From Crambe crambe (Eukaryota > Porifera > Demospongiae > Poecilosclerida > Crambeidae), in contig OZ004585.1 in the NCBI GenBank assembly GCA_963924555.1, positions 1,563,488-1,627,487 on the forward strand: DNA of 64,000 nt. Direction: 5' to 3'. The translations under genes were made by a program, and so were the position numbers. The notes under the pieces were generated by a model that saw only the letters and a program-made list of their open reading frames with translations, searched no databases and had not been told where the DNA came from. Below are positions 13,001-24,394 of the stretch, piece after piece. The stretch's first letter is position 1; every line of letters begins with the position of its first letter.

Positions 13001-14815
13001 AATGGGATATATGGCCCTGGATACTTCATTAATAAAGCATACAATTCAGCTTATGTGGAGCTATGTGCCATAAAGCAAGCAGATCTTTGAATTACCGGCT
13101 TACAACCTATCTCTAGTCTAGTTGCCCCTGTGTGTGTTTATAGGTCAGAATACTTTACTTTACTCTAGAACAATGGGAATATGGTTTGTCCTGTAGTTTT
13201 AAGTCAGGACACTTTAATATAGTTTGTCCTGTACATAGACACAGGCCAGACCCTTTACCGACCTGAGGATAAGCCGATCCACACCATGTACAGTGGATTG
13301 CCATGGATTAGTAATTACTATCTCTTACCTGTGCCTGGTCCTGTTGGGAGAGCTTAGGTTTATCCTTGACTATCTCCTGACAGGTATCACTATGTGCCTG
13401 TAGAGCAGGGAAGGACAAACCATATCATGTATAATCTTTTATAATGGTACGTGCCCCAAGCAGAAATGATTCACTGCTCTGCCCCAACTTTTGTCATGTG
13501 TTCTAGACTATCTCGACACCATGGATGCCAGTAGTTAAAGGGTTAAAAGAAAAAAATTACAGTAATCAATCACAAATCCCTGGCTAAAGAAGGTCACTCC
13601 TAGGAAAGGTCACACAAAGTGAGTTCACCGATGCATAACCTTCAGGAATGTAAACATGGAGATGGAAGGAGGTGGTGGAGTTCCGCATCATTGGAATCTT
13701 GCAAAATGCTGAGTGTGCATTCTGGCGCATGCTCAACTGTGAGAAGGTGAATGGGTTAGAACTATACTAGAACAGTCCAGTCACTAGCTAGCTCTTCAAA
13801 GCTTACTTCTCTAAAGTTCTTTCCAAATCTGAGTGTAATTTCAAAATTTTAAGCAGTGCGCATGTGTAGTAGTCAGTTCACAGATGACGCGCATGACGAC
13901 TAATTTCTGCAAGATTCCCTAAAATCGCAGCCAACAGCAAACAGTTGTTAGTTAAAGAACAGAGTCTCCCCTTTCCATTTCTTAAAAACCACAATATAAT
14001 CTCACAATTATACTGCTGGATTTCAGAAGTAAGAAATATCATGTATACTAAATGCAGGGCAGACCACCTTGTTTGTTTATAGAAACTTCAAAGAAAGTGG
14101 GCTGAGTCTATGGTACTAATTGAATTATATTTTAAAGTACAGTTAGCAGATGATCCAGTGCCTAATAAACATGTATCTTGGGTGGACAAACATAGTGAAA
14201 AAGATGTATGGATGAAGCACCATGTTGAAGCGTGCTATCAAATTGAAATTAACAAAAATTAAGTGGCTGCCTATACATGTACCTACACACACAGTAGATT
14301 TAGATTTGTGCCTTGCAAATCAGAAGTTTTATCGTATGGGTAGATAAAATTTCGAGGATTTAATTTCGCTTCACATGCGTTGCAATATATTGCTCGCGCA
14401 CAGTGTAAAAAAAAAATGCACATGTGGTGATAGTGAGCAACTGGAAGGATGACCAGTTTTAGTTACCCTTCAATGGTTAGGGAATTTCACGTCTATAGGA
14501 AGCTTCAGATGGCGAAGTTCTGCTGTTCTGAAATACTTGTAGAGAGCCATCTGGAAAGGTTGAGGTCAAAGTACTCTATAATGACTAATGCACATGCGCT
14601 AAAATTAAATTTTTTCGAATGTTAAAAATTCTGTGAAATACAACCGGTATTTGTGGCTTGTACCACATCCAGCCACAAAACCACTTCAGGGGGAGGGGAA
14701 CCTGGCATGCTTAGGCTGTGGTTGTTATGTTGCCTGACCCAAAACCACAGTTTACATTACAAGCCTAACAGTGGTTTCTGTCAATTGTGGTTTCAGTAAC
14801 CCAACCACAAGCATG

Positions 14816-14854
<39 letters not shown>

Positions 14855-15768
14855 CTCTCCTCCTCCAATTAAAACACACCTCCCATGGATCTAAGTTCAG
14901 CTTCTCTCCACACTTGCAAACAACCACCAGCTCCTTGATATCCTTTTGGCAACTTCGATCGTTGAAAAACTATAAGAAGGAGAAAGAAATCATGAAAGAT
15001 GGAGCTAGTAGAAGAGTCACTAAGGACTTACCCCTTGCTTGGAGGTGGGGTCAACATCTTCACCACAAGATGGACACTTAAAAGATCTGGACATTAAAAA
15101 AACAACAACATTAATGCCAATACAGTGTATGGAGTCTGGAACAGAAGTCACTTCTTCACTCATAAAAATCAGAGACAGACTATACAACTTTTAGCATAAA
15201 AATTGACTATACAAAGAAATTGCAATGAGAGATGAGAGCCAAAGCCTTTGAATACTTCTTCCTCCCCCTTCTGTCCACTAGTGAATGGTAATGTATACAT
15301 TCTACTGTATCAGTGGTTACTGGAGCAAGACAATAGGAACACAAAAGAAAACGTACATATAGCCCAATGAGGATGGCCCATTTGCTGGGTCAAAAAGGTC
15401 AATCGTCTGATCAAAATTTGCTTTTAATATTAGGTTGTGTTCCTTCACAGATATTCTATCTGGATTAAGGCCATGTCATACGATTAATCAACTCTTGCCA
15501 CGGTCTAACATTTGCCAGATCATGAGTTATAATCCTCACTTCAGCAGGTTTAGTAAATATCACCATGATTAACATACATAGAAGGTACACAGGAGCGACA
15601 TATTCTATCCCCACAATTCATCTGGCAGGCCTCTCTGAGGATAAGGTGGCACTGGACACAGTGATAGCGCTTCAAAAAGTCTGAATCAACTGCCTGGCCA
15701 TTCTTATTCTCAATCGTACAGCCCAGCAAGTTATAGCCAGCAAGAGAGAGTGGGAGGATGGAGGACAT
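7109..15768 (-). CDS. TRAF-like signalling adaptor (RING, zinc finger, coiled coil, MATH)
   Basis: Six-exon model: 15768-15578, 15086-15032, 14969-14880, 13397-13329, 8531-8310, 7807-7109 (1326 nt, 441 aa). All introns are GT-AG and phases match. Residues about 37-75 form a RING finger (HCVQCHLILREACQMNCGDR then CRSC), completed in exon 2 by KCPSCG. Exons 3 and 4 together make one TRAF-type zinc finger (CKCG then HSDTC). Exon 5 is coiled coil plus a Ser-rich linker. Exon 6 ends in a MATH/TRAF-C domain (about 275-426) with the family words YVWKV, SLYSPPLYTS and YLNGDGSGQGTHISLF. Family knowledge: trimeric cytoplasmic E3/adaptors that couple receptors to NF-kB and JNK. It has one zinc finger rather than the several usual in TRAFs. 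The 4.8-kb intron 4 carries a hAT transposon. Exon 6 has two in-frame acceptors (7807 or 7801). Confidence 0.87.
8074..8101 (+). repeat. (TG)n followed by 28-base poly(G)
   Basis: A (tg)n run from about 8045 passes into G at 8074-8101, inside intron 5 of the TRAF-like gene. The length is unlikely to be exact in any assembly. Confidence 0.9.
8138..8271. mobile_element. Tigger/pogo-type MITE in intron 5 of the TRAF-like gene
   Basis: The left end TACAGTGGACTCCCTCTGAC pairs with the right end, whose reverse complement is TACAGTGAACTCCTTCTAAT. The ends are flanked by TA, as expected for the Tc1/mariner-pogo group. Length is about 134 bp, with no ORF of its own. Confidence 0.65.
9469..9564 (+). 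CDS. Candidate first coding exon of an unidentified gene
   Basis: ATG 9469 sits in a strong context (accaccATGG) and is followed by 32 open codons (MAKESTARLEQQTNRQREAM, then LLGEARPIGQLE) ending exactly at a GTATGA donor in phase 0. The upstream DNA is CpG-rich (gcgcgcgctatcgatcgg), as in a promoter. I do not recognise the peptide and could not find a following exon with matching phase. The hAT transposon begins about 670 bp downstream and may have separated it from the rest of its gene. It lies antisense inside intron 4 of the TRAF-like gene. Confidence 0.4.
10002..10040. repeat. (TTA)n microsatellite
   Basis: About 13 TTA units. They create the poly-Leu and poly-Asn reading frames on the two strands here, which are artefacts. 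Confidence 0.9.
10231..12375 (+). mobile_element. Decayed hAT transposon (TTF zinc finger plus DUF4371-type transposase)
   Basis: The left end reads CCAGTGGTGTAGGAACGGGG, a typical hAT terminus. The coding part runs from about 10525. An acidic Ser/Asp lead is followed by a TTF-type zinc-finger region (SWYKIHPWIT, FCATCRS), a DUF4371-like core (10981-11628: ADEATDISHNEQMSLSIRWV, FDGASNMSG) and a later segment (11745-12260: CPTRWTVRHSSI). A TGA interrupts the frame at about 10936, sequence is missing between the core and the CPTRW segment, and the C-terminal dimerisation domain is absent. The element is therefore non-functional. No right terminal repeat was found, so the end is approximate. It sits in intron 4 of the minus-strand TRAF-like gene. 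Confidence 0.75.
12376..12470. repeat. Dispersed repeat, inverted relative to 27112-27243
   Basis: The segment with 'gatcccatttccatccttcttg' reappears reverse-complemented at 27112-27243, including the flank 'tatagtgtagtaatg' seen as 'tatagtgcagtaatg'. It has no terminal structure and could be the 3' part of the hAT element. Confidence 0.45.
13680..15210. repeat. Segmental duplication, copy 1 (partner 31920-33350)
   Basis: About 1.5 kb is shared with 31920-33350. It includes the GGAATCTTGCA MITE (about 13690-13920), a fragment coding 'DPVPNK(H/R)VSW', the 'ctgcctatacatgtacct' segment, and exons 2 and 3 of the TRAF-like gene. Copy 1 holds the functional exons. The (GA)n tract at 14820-14850 is also here. 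A third, shorter copy of the first part lies at 31145-31460. Confidence 0.7.
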
Positions 15769-17243
15769 GTCTCAACAACCTGTACAAGTGAGTGAATGGT
15801 CTACTTTAATTAGTTATTGACACATAATTATGCTACCAGAAAGGTGGTCTGACATGGGTGCCACAGAAGCCAAGCTATTTGATACTACAGTTGATCAGTG
15901 GATTGCAACCAAGTACAGCAGATTGCAGTGATCTTGCAATACAAATCCAGAGCAGCAAAACCAAAATTTACATAGCCTCCTTTCAAGTAGCCCAACTCCA
16001 AAGCCATTTGAAAGGAGGCTATGTAAATTTTGGTTTTGCTGTTCTTGATTTCATGTTGCAAGATCACTGCAATCTGCTGTACAGCAAGTTTCCTCACTTT
16101 TGCCACTGCTAGGTCTATGTACACTGTGACTCAGTAGAATAAAAGGTTTGTGTCAACTGTGGTTTTAAGACCTCTGGCTTTGCAAGGAAACTTGCTGAAT
16201 TCCAGATTACTGCAATCCACTGTGTAGCCAGTGGTTACAAACTCTGGTTAGCTATGTGATAACATGGTTAAAAAATCTGTTATCAAATCAACTACTGGGT
16301 AATTCTGACCATGTCAGACCAGGTGTATACATTCAAAAGGAATGCTGTAGCATGGATGGCTTCTTGTTCTGCTATATTTGACTGAGTAAGGTGAATCAAC
16401 CTTCCATGTACAAAACAAAGCCTTCCCATCACAAATTACAGTTACATGGACATAAAGTCTAGCTGGTACAATGTTAATTAGCAAACCATGTATATACCAT
16501 AGTTTGCTGTAGGCATGTTTTGTAAATCCATGTATGAAACTGTGCTGCTGAGCATCTTATAAATTCATAAATTGCGTGATAGTTGCACAGCAACAGAAAA
16601 AAGAAAAGCCATGATCCAGATATTATCCACCCTGCAGGAAACCTAACCTAGATTATGCATCTTCCTTACACCGACGAAAAAGAGAGAGATTGCATTGTGT
16701 GATGGATGCAAAAAAAATAATAAATAAATTAAAAAAAAAAAAAAATTGTTTCACAAAATTAATAATTTACCCAATGCATTCTGGAAATGTATTTTAGCAT
16801 GAATCCTCATTTTGGCTATCTTATCTTTTCTTTTTTGCCAACAGTATTGTGTTGATTTTTAAAAAACAGTAAATCTGTATAATAGCATCTATATACTTCA
16901 TCTGTTCGAAATCAACAGCAACGAGTAAGCCTTGTTATAAGCTAGCTAATATTCAAGTGCTTCCATAACCATCAGGCTGCGAAATGTCGGAATGGCTTCT
17001 ATGGCCAAATGGTCTTTTAGGTGCAAATGTATAAATAAAATTAGTACCCATTATAAACTAGCCTTATCACCCATCAATCTACTATTACACTACTTGTCCT
17101 TTCACCTCTGTCAACCTTCCCATACCTCTGCTATGAGGCTTGTATATACTTTCTATGCTAACCCATAATTAAATCAATCCATACCTTGCTCTATCCAGGA
17201 TAAGAGTTAGGACACCCATATGCCGAATAATGCTGAACTAACC
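15769..17243. other. Intergenic stretch upstream of the TRAF-like gene
   Basis: Apart from the foldback at 15896-16094 it holds no supported gene. It has a poly(A) run at about 16712-16745 and low-complexity AT DNA. The two overlapping ORFs at 15858-16124, one per strand, are made by the foldback. Confidence 0.5.
15896..16094. mobile_element. Foldback MITE
   Basis: Two inverted arms of about 75-80 bp: 'cagattgcagtgatcttgca' on the left and its complement near 16060-16080. The inner arms carry 'aaaaccaaaatttacatagc' against 'gctatgtaaattttggtttt'. The loop is about 30 bp. Confidence 0.65.
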
Positions 17244-17360
17244 TAGTCTCTGTCCCAACCCCCTAGCTCACAGCACTGGATGTATTGCATCACCAGCACG
17301 CTCGCGTGCTGGTGATGCAATACATCCAGTGCTGTGAGCTAGGGGCTGGGACAGAGACTA
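17244..17360. mobile_element. Near-perfect 117-bp palindromic element with 9-bp target duplication
   Basis: The element begins TAGTCTCTGTCCCA and ends TGGGACAGAGACTA, with arms of about 57 bp meeting at 'gctcgc' and only one or two mismatches. It is flanked on both sides by GAACTAACC (17235-17243 and 17361-17369). A 9-bp duplication points to a Mutator-like (MULE) transposase acting in trans. Few mismatches suggest a young insertion. Confidence 0.75.
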
Positions 17361-17667
17361 GAACTAACCAGCATGAATAAATAAATTAAAATTGGGGGAG
17401 GGGGGTGGGGTTTGGTCAAGTGGGTTGCTCCTCGAATCGTGCACGAGTAGCTACTTTGTATGTGTTGAGAGATCTAACCTACCTTGCAGCAATGCTACCT
17501 TGCACACAGAAGTCGGATTATGCACATGATATATGACAGATCGACTGGTTCGGTCCTGTTCGGTTCGGTTCGGTTCCCGCCAAAAAAAACAAAAAAAAAA
17601 AACAAAAAAAAAAACGAACTGCATGCGCATGCGCATTGCAATGCTACTGCACATGCCATCATAGATA

Positions 17668-17831
17668 CAGGGATTTTCAGGTTGGTTGACACAAAATTTG
17701 CCGACTGTGCAGAATTAAATTCGTGCTCGCAAAATTTAGATCATTGTATTTATATGACAGTATATTGTGCTCGCTTGAATTTATCTTGCACATGTGCAAA
17801 TTCTACTGGTCAACCAACCTGAAAACCCCTG
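17668..17831. mobile_element. Tc1/mariner-like MITE
   Basis: Left end CAGGGATTTTCAGGTTGGTT; the right end's reverse complement is CAGGGGTTTTCAGGTTGGTT, followed by matching GAC. It is flanked by TA on both sides, and the 164 bp have no coding potential. A 'cggttcggttcggttc' microrepeat and an A-rich stretch lie just upstream (17550-17615). Confidence 0.7.
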
Positions 17832-19156
17832 TATAAGATTAAGAGGTTTACGGGATCGATTGGAAACGGATCACGTGCTCTCGTTAGCAACTAACAACCG
17901 AGGCGCGTTGACAGCTGAATGACATAGCACTTTGGTCAAAGTTGCTGTTCTGACAAGATCCGTGAGGTAAGACTTATGCCAATGATACTATAATACACTA
18001 GGGCATAGATTTACTGTATGAAATAAATTTCAGCTCAGATTTTCAAGTTTATTCCTACAAATACTACTGTAGTGGTTAATGGGACTGTAATCCCTCACGC
18101 TTGATGGAATCAATTGCTGTTGCCCATTTTCTGATCAAAAGGCATGTAAACTTTAGCTACATGGAATAGTAATGTTGGTTTTTGTATTAGCTGACATATA
18201 TTGTCTCTAGCATTTGCAAGTGGTGTTAAAACTGTAATCCCTCTCCCAAGAAATAGATTAACAATATTGAAACTGTATTAGTTATTTCAGGGAAAGGATA
18301 GAACAGTAAATGGAATTGGTGCATTCGTTTTCTATACAATAGTCATCCTATGGAGATGGCAAGCTTACTATATTTCCCCCCTAATATCCATAGGGTCCAC
18401 AGGACAGCTGACTGAGCCGAATTCTTGAGGTGGATGGTGTCAAAACCCAACAGCCAAAAGCTGGAAGTATTGCAATAATGTTGATGAGGGAGAACCGAGC
18501 AGAAACTGGCGGATAACTTTGGGGCAAAATTATCTAGCTATAATAATAATGAATTTATGTCTAATTTTAATACCAAAAGTCATTCTGGCCTTTCTTTCAA
18601 ATCAATCACATAAAATTAATGTATAATGAGCAATGATAGGTAAGCTTACTCATAGTTATAATTACAAGGAAAAAAGTTATGAATAATTAATAACTTCCTT
18701 CCTCAGACTCTCCAACTTCACTCTTCACTTCTTCAATACCTTCCCCTTAGCTTACTTGTACTATTCTGTGAGCTGTAGGGGCAGAATATCACTTTAACTG
18801 CCTTGAAAGGAGTGAATATTGATCTCTTTTCACAACGATTAATATAATTAATGCTGCATGCGCGTGCGCATCTGTCAACGCGCCACGGTTGTGCAGTTCA
18901 TTGGGCGTTTCCAATCCCGTAAAACCTCTTGTATCTATGATGCCATGCACGCCTTGCATGTCACTCGGACCTCATTATTTCATTCCAATGCAAAAAGGCC
19001 CCATGCATCTCCCTCTGTAATATGTGAAGGTCTATTGTACTGTTATGCTGTAAAGTAGTAAAGTTACTAATGATCGTGAGGGAGCAAGTATTTCTGTAGG
19101 CTTTGCGCTGATATTCATTCGTGCTTCAACTCCTTAGAAGATTTTGCTGTGAGTTT
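17832..19156. other. Intergenic stretch
   Basis: A GC-richer patch at 17850-17965 ends in a good donor ('gatccgtgagGTAAGA') and could be a non-coding 5' exon on the plus strand, but no coding exon could be attached. A 66-codon ORF at 18858-19058 has no domain. Otherwise nothing is supported. Confidence 0.4.
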
Positions 19157-20077
19157 ATATGTGAAGGGTACAAGTTAAAATCAAAATGTTCGCACAATAA
19201 ATTTTGCTTAAAGTCCGCAATTTGTAGAACGACGTGATAATGCATTGCTGAAATGGCCAGCTGCAAACCTTATATACTTGAGTGCATATGATTGCAGTGC
19301 TGGATCCAGGGGTGGGGTTGAGGGGGTTGCAACCCCCCTTTTTTCCCCAAGCTATTAGAAAATGAAAATGCAATTTGACCATGCCTAACTACTTGCTTAG
19401 CCATGTCTATATTTCTTAGAACTTGTGTTTCTCCTCTAAAGTAGTGTAATTAGAAGAGAGAACATGTTACATGTGTGGGCTAACTAAACTAGGAACTAAT
19501 GTGGTTACTATGGCTATGGTCAAAGAAAGAAACAATCTATGTATATATGACACATCCATTCTGGCTTTCATTTTCAAGGTCACACATTGGATAACTTGGT
19601 GCATACTAACTGTGATTTCTTTTTATGATCACACCTGTGATCATAAAAGGTCGGTAGTACATTACATTACATGTACATGGTAGTACATTACATATTGGAT
19701 AATTCAGTGCATACCAATTGTGATTTCCTGAACAATCACACCTGTGACCTTGCATGTGTCACTTTGAAGATATCTTTGGCTTACATTTTCAAGGTCACAC
19801 ATTAGATAACTCAGTGCTGTGATTTTGAGGTGTGACCTTACATGTGTCACTTTGGGTTTGAGTACCAGTGAACGGCCCACATGGGTCCTCCAAATAACTA
19901 TGCTCCTTCCCTCATGGTCCAGTGTTTAAGCTCTTAGTCCTGCAACCCCACTTATCTGAAAATCCTGGATCCAGCCCTGGATTGAATTGCACAAACTGAA
20001 TTGCACAAACTGTATTTGCGAAATTTAAACTTTAATCTTGTACAAAGGTTTGATTTTAACTTGTACCCTTCACATAT
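19157..20077. mobile_element. Outer MITE (ATATGTGAAGGG family) split by a second element
   Basis: Terminal inverted repeats of about 30 bp start ATATGTGAAGGGTACAAG on the left, with their complement at about 20048-20077. Both ends also carry the subterminal word 'ttaaaatcaaa'. The interior is interrupted by the element at 19295-19979. Another family copy is at 41894-42132. Confidence 0.7.
19295..19979. mobile_element. Inner non-autonomous element, 685 bp, inserted in the outer MITE
   Basis: Ends CAGTGCTGGATCCAGG and CCTGGATCCAGCCCTG (complementary apart from one or two bases), flanked by the 5-bp direct repeat GATTG (19290-19294 and 19980-19984). CAGTG-type ends are hAT-like, but the short duplication does not fit hAT's usual 8 bp, so the superfamily is uncertain. 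Internal 'cacacattggataact'-type words repeat three times. Confidence 0.6.
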
Positions 20078-20429
20078 GTAAGTGGCAGGCAGCTGCATAC
20101 ATAAGGCTTACCTCAAAGCACCTATCTAGTGCCTACAATCCGCTTAGATAAGCCTTGTGCCTGCTGCCCAAAAGACAATTACAATTTGACCATGCACATT
20201 ATGCACGTGCAGGGTGCTACTATTGCACAACACATACGTAAATATGTACCTATGTAATGGGTGAGAGTCAGCTCACTTGCTCCTCTTGCTCACTGAATTA
20301 TGCCACATGTGGCAAAATGTTATCATATAAATACACAGGCCACTGAAGCAGTGAATCGTGTTTCATCTGTGTAAGGATCCAAGTAGCTATAACTAGCTAC
20401 CAGCATAATTTATAATTGGCAATACATGT

Positions 20430-20830
20430 TCCTGTGAAATTAATCCCTAATTGACTGCACTCCTACCTATGCAGACTATAGCCTAGTAACAACATTTCTG
20501 AAGATGATAGGCAAGCTTGACAGCCTTTTGTCAAAGTGGATTGTAGGCCTAGGCATATCTCAGTGGATTGCTGGCCTTGTAGGCCACCACTAGGCTTATC
20601 TAATTACAGGTTGGCATTTACAGCACTAGTCTACATGCAGCTGCCTGACTGATACAATTAAGTAGCTATTAATCTACCATAATAGCATGCTTCATTCGAA
20701 ACTGTCTAAAATTGCACTTGGCTTCACCTCAAAATTGCACTCGGCTTCACTTTGTGCAATTATTACCTAGCCAGTTTCTCACCCAAATGGCACTCAGAAG
20801 TATGTGATTACCTATACTAGCTAATTGTCA
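20430..20830. repeat. Two adjacent repeats, inverted copies of 59420-59845
   Basis: 20430-20660 ('taatccctaattgactgcac', 'gcatgcagctgcctg'-type words) is reverse-complementary to about 59585-59845. 20692-20815 ('aaaattgcactcggcttcac', 'tgtgattacctat') matches the foldback at 59420-59567. Both repeats keep the same mutual order, so one may be a compound element. 20078-20430 holds nothing else. Confidence 0.5.
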
Positions 20831-21217
20831 CATATCCAATGCACCTTTTCCTGAAAAAAGTTCCGGTTAGCTAGCTAGTTACTATAGGCCAATAGCCACT
20901 GTGATAAAAATAATATGACTGGCTGAAGAATCTAGCTGCATCAAAATCAGCTACTCTATTATAGATCATAGGATTCATACGCTTGAGTCTTACAAGCCTA
21001 TGCTTTCTAGAACTTATGCTGAAATCTAGCTAACTACCTATGTATATATGCTGCTTTGATTATGCTATACTTGTACAGGATTTAAAATGCACAGTATCAC
21101 TATACATGGGCAAATGAAACATTAAAAATGGTGAAGCAATAAAGCTGCATTACTATGCCACGTACAATCAGCAGACATACAGTACGTCAAAATAATTATT
21201 ATGGCAGAATGTTCAAT

Positions 21218-22014
21218 AACAAGTTAGTCTTTTAAAAAGACTAGGAATGCCTCGGCACTTAAGTGCAACCTCTATTTAATTTTAATTTTAAATGCTTTAT
21301 AGTGAATACAACGTGACAGTGGTATATAAGAGACGATAAAGATACACTGAGAATCACCGGCTTGAAATCAGAGTCCCACAAGGATGATTGGCTGAACACT
21401 CATGGGCATAATTAATGAAAAGTGTGGGGGGTTGTGGGGTCAAATGTTTCTACAAAATGTTGCCAAAATATTTCTCTCAGCTTCTTTTCTGTGGAGAGTT
21501 CCAAATAAAGCACACTGAGCAACATGGCTTATAATTATTGTAGTATTTACACACTATTCTTGCTGTTCAACTGTCGTTTAATGGTTATTCTCAGCATAGC
21601 TTGATTGAAGTATGTGTACTGGATTCTCTCATTGTTTGGAAGCCTCAAAGTCTTAGTTCTGAGGTTCTCCTTCACCATGGCTCTCTCTTTGACACTTCAA
21701 ACGAAGCACTAGTTCGTGTACCTTGCAATCTCTGTTGTTTTTGTTCACTGCTGTCTTTTAGTCAGTTCTCTGCATGTGATAATGGGCTTGATTTGTTGGC
21801 AAAGACGGCCAAGAATCATCAGTACTAGAGTTATCGCGTAGTAACTGCGAGCCTGAGCTGAGCCTGTCTGTTTGTCCTTAGTACTTTGTCTAGCTAGCCA
21901 GAGCTAAATTAATGCACGTGCTCGATACGCATCATCGTGCATCATTGCGCGTGCGCGTGAAACGTACCACCATCGCCGCACTGCGCCTCGGCACTTCGGT
22001 GCCGAGGCAAAAAC
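21218..22014 (+). mobile_element. ~800-bp repeat element with TGCCTCGGCAC ends (copy 1)
   Basis: Near-identical, in opposite orientation, to 50937-51744. Inside an 'aacaagttagtc' lead, the left part has TGCCTCGGCACTTAAGTGC; the right end is the hairpin GCCTCGGCACTTCGGTGCC followed by GAGGC. It carries a 75-codon ORF (21601-21828) also open in the other copy, but the two copies are so similar that this is not evidence of coding. High identity implies recent mobility or recent gene conversion. A non-autonomous DNA element is likely; its superfamily was not determined. Confidence 0.6.
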
Positions 22015-24394
22015 AAATAGCTTGAGGAATCCCATGTACGTAGCTACAGACTCACAGCATAGCTATAGGGTCCATGCTGTCAAAAGAGTAATTGATTTGA
22101 ACCCCAATTTAGCTAATCAGGTATTGTATAGCTACATGACTACAGCTATGACTACTTTGAAAGGTTGCCATAGTTTGTGTACCTATTAGCTAGTCATAAT
22201 CGTCCAAAAACACTTAAGCTAAAAGCCCATCATAGCATTCAAGTATTTGGATTACGCTAGGATAGCTATAGTGATTGCACGCATGTTGGTGGAGTGGGAA
22301 AGGGGGGGGGGGGGGGGGGTGGTTGTACAGCTCAGCTGAGAATCACATAGCTACATATCCCTTTGAAGCTCTCAAGCGAGTGATTCTTCTGAATGAGACC
22401 AGATGGCTATCGACTTCCTGCATCTCTCATCTCATGAAATATTGCTGCTAGCAATTATTACTTTCAAGAATCGCAGTAAAAATGAAATGGTGAATGTCAC
22501 TGCATAGCTAACGAACTATCTGGCTACACACTAGCTATAGTCATGTCTCTCAGTGATATGCACCATTTCATTTTTGCAATATTTGTATTCAGAAGCTGGC
22601 CATAGCTGCAGTTGAGGAGAAGAAGTGGAGGGGGAGTTTCCTTTCTACTCCTCTAATAGAGCCTTTTCATTTGATGTCACAAGTCACATGCGATCAATTG
22701 ATCCCGCCTCCTGGTGTACAGCTGATATAGCAGCTCTGTACAGAAGCAGTAAACAAATGCTCTAGTTCTTGTCACGCTAGGAGTGGCTTTTCGTACCAAG
22801 GATATATATCTTTATATTAGCAACTAGCTGGGAACATAATACTGAATGAATCATAACTTCCAGCCAGCTGCTGCAGGTGTAGCTGAACTCACTGTATTCA
22901 TTTTGTACACCAGGACAACCAGATATGTAACTTCTGTGTACTCTTAAACAATCTGTATAACTTCCGTCTGACTTCCGTGCAAGTCCGTAATTTTCAGCAA
23001 GAGATCACACGATGAAAAAGCTCTATATAGCCGAGTGCCCTCTGATTAATATGGAATGTTGGGAGTCATTTTGTGGGCATGCTACATAACTATCTCTTGG
23101 TGTTATTCTGGCAAATAGCCATGGTAGCTTAGTATTACCTAAAATGGTTGGATAGCTGATAAATTAATATTATGATCCCATGCAGTTAACAGGCCCACAG
23201 TTAAAAAAAAAAAAAAATCAAAAAAATCAAAAAAAAAATCAATGCATTAGCAAACTGGATTCACACTCATCATCTTGTAAGTTATATATCAACATGGAAG
23301 TAGAGCTAATATCAACATGGCAGTAGCTACCATAATAATTACAGTCATACATGGATAGCTAGTTAGATAATGTTACAATAATTATGTGGATCCAACTATA
23401 GCTAGTTCGCTATAATGATACATAAACTGCTGGGGTCCAAACATAGCAGCAATACCAGAACAGTAGCTATAATGTCACAGTAATTATTAATCCAATGCAT
23501 GGAGGCTGGTATGGTAATAGCTATAGCTATAACTACTAAACACAATAATTATTGCTAGCTTTATTATTGCAGATTCATAAAGTCATTCAAGCATGCAGTT
23601 AACTACTAACTTTTTAGCTATGAATTACGTAGCTATATAGCTAGATGTTAAGAGTCATTACCGTGATTCTTTGAGTAAAACATGAAGATCACAATAAACA
23701 CGCAGACTCGAGAGATCATAGCTAATCATGTGACGTGAATTCCCCAAATAACTACGTACTATTATGTTTAGATCTATTTTTGAAACAATATGACTGTAGT
23801 AGCGAGATCTAATAAAGGTCATTACTAGACTCTATCTAGCAGTATAGCTATTGTTATTCCTAGCAGTAGCTAACGCTAGCTAGTTGAATATTATTGTAAC
23901 AAAATGTCGTGACAAAAATTAATTATTTATTTATAGGCTAATATAGCTACCAATCGATTATGGTCCAAGATCCATCTTTTATTGACCTATAATTAGTTCT
24001 GAAAGTATCTTTAACAACAACGAGCTTGATATCGTACATCGATTAATCAATCAATCCCAACAAAAAATGAAACACGACGACCATGCGCGCGCCTGGAATT
24101 CCCCGGGGACTGTCCCGGGGACTTGGCCGTACTATACCGTCATAATTAATTATTCATCAGCAAATAGGGATTTTCCCGAAGTAGAACTAATTTATGTTAC
24201 AGCAATTAATTTCATATCCTTCCCTGCTCTATATAAACTTAAGATTCGTTTCAAGTTACAAGTATCCAGGTAACATCATCATAATTATTAACCCCCCATA
24301 TCTTGCCATATCTAGAAGTATAATAGCAGTGGAGTGGAATCCCATAATCAGTGGCCTATGGGGCACTATAAAACATAATGTATGGAACCAAAGG
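22015..24394. other. Segmental duplication copy 1, left part (partner 33985-36390)
   Basis: From about 22540 onward this resembles 33985-36390: 'gtgatatgcaccatttcatt' (22555 / 34012), 'ttagcaaactggattcacac' (23247 / 34865), and the promoter words 'gcgcgcgcctggaatt' and 'gggattttcccgaag'. No gene was found in it. Poly(G) of 18 lies at 22302-22319 and A-rich runs at 23200-23240. Confidence 0.55.
24095..24177. promoter_or_regulatory. Relic TRAF promoter with two kB-like sites
   Basis: Carries GGAATTCCCC (24095-24104; complement GGGGAATTCC) and GGGATTTTCCC (24167-24177), both fitting the NF-kB consensus GGGRNWYYCC. The same pair lies upstream of the intact TRAF gene at 36235 and 36376. Here it precedes a TRAF pseudogene. 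Confidence 0.4.

Noticed and set aside
12961-13090. Short ORF MDENQLHVLKKDMNG... of about 40 codons
   Set aside because: Open and plausible-looking, but no domain, donor or partner exon, and close to transposon debris.
17865-17966. Possible non-coding 5' exon ending in a GTAAGA donor
   Set aside because: GC-rich and donor-like, but no downstream coding exon with an acceptor could be tied to it.
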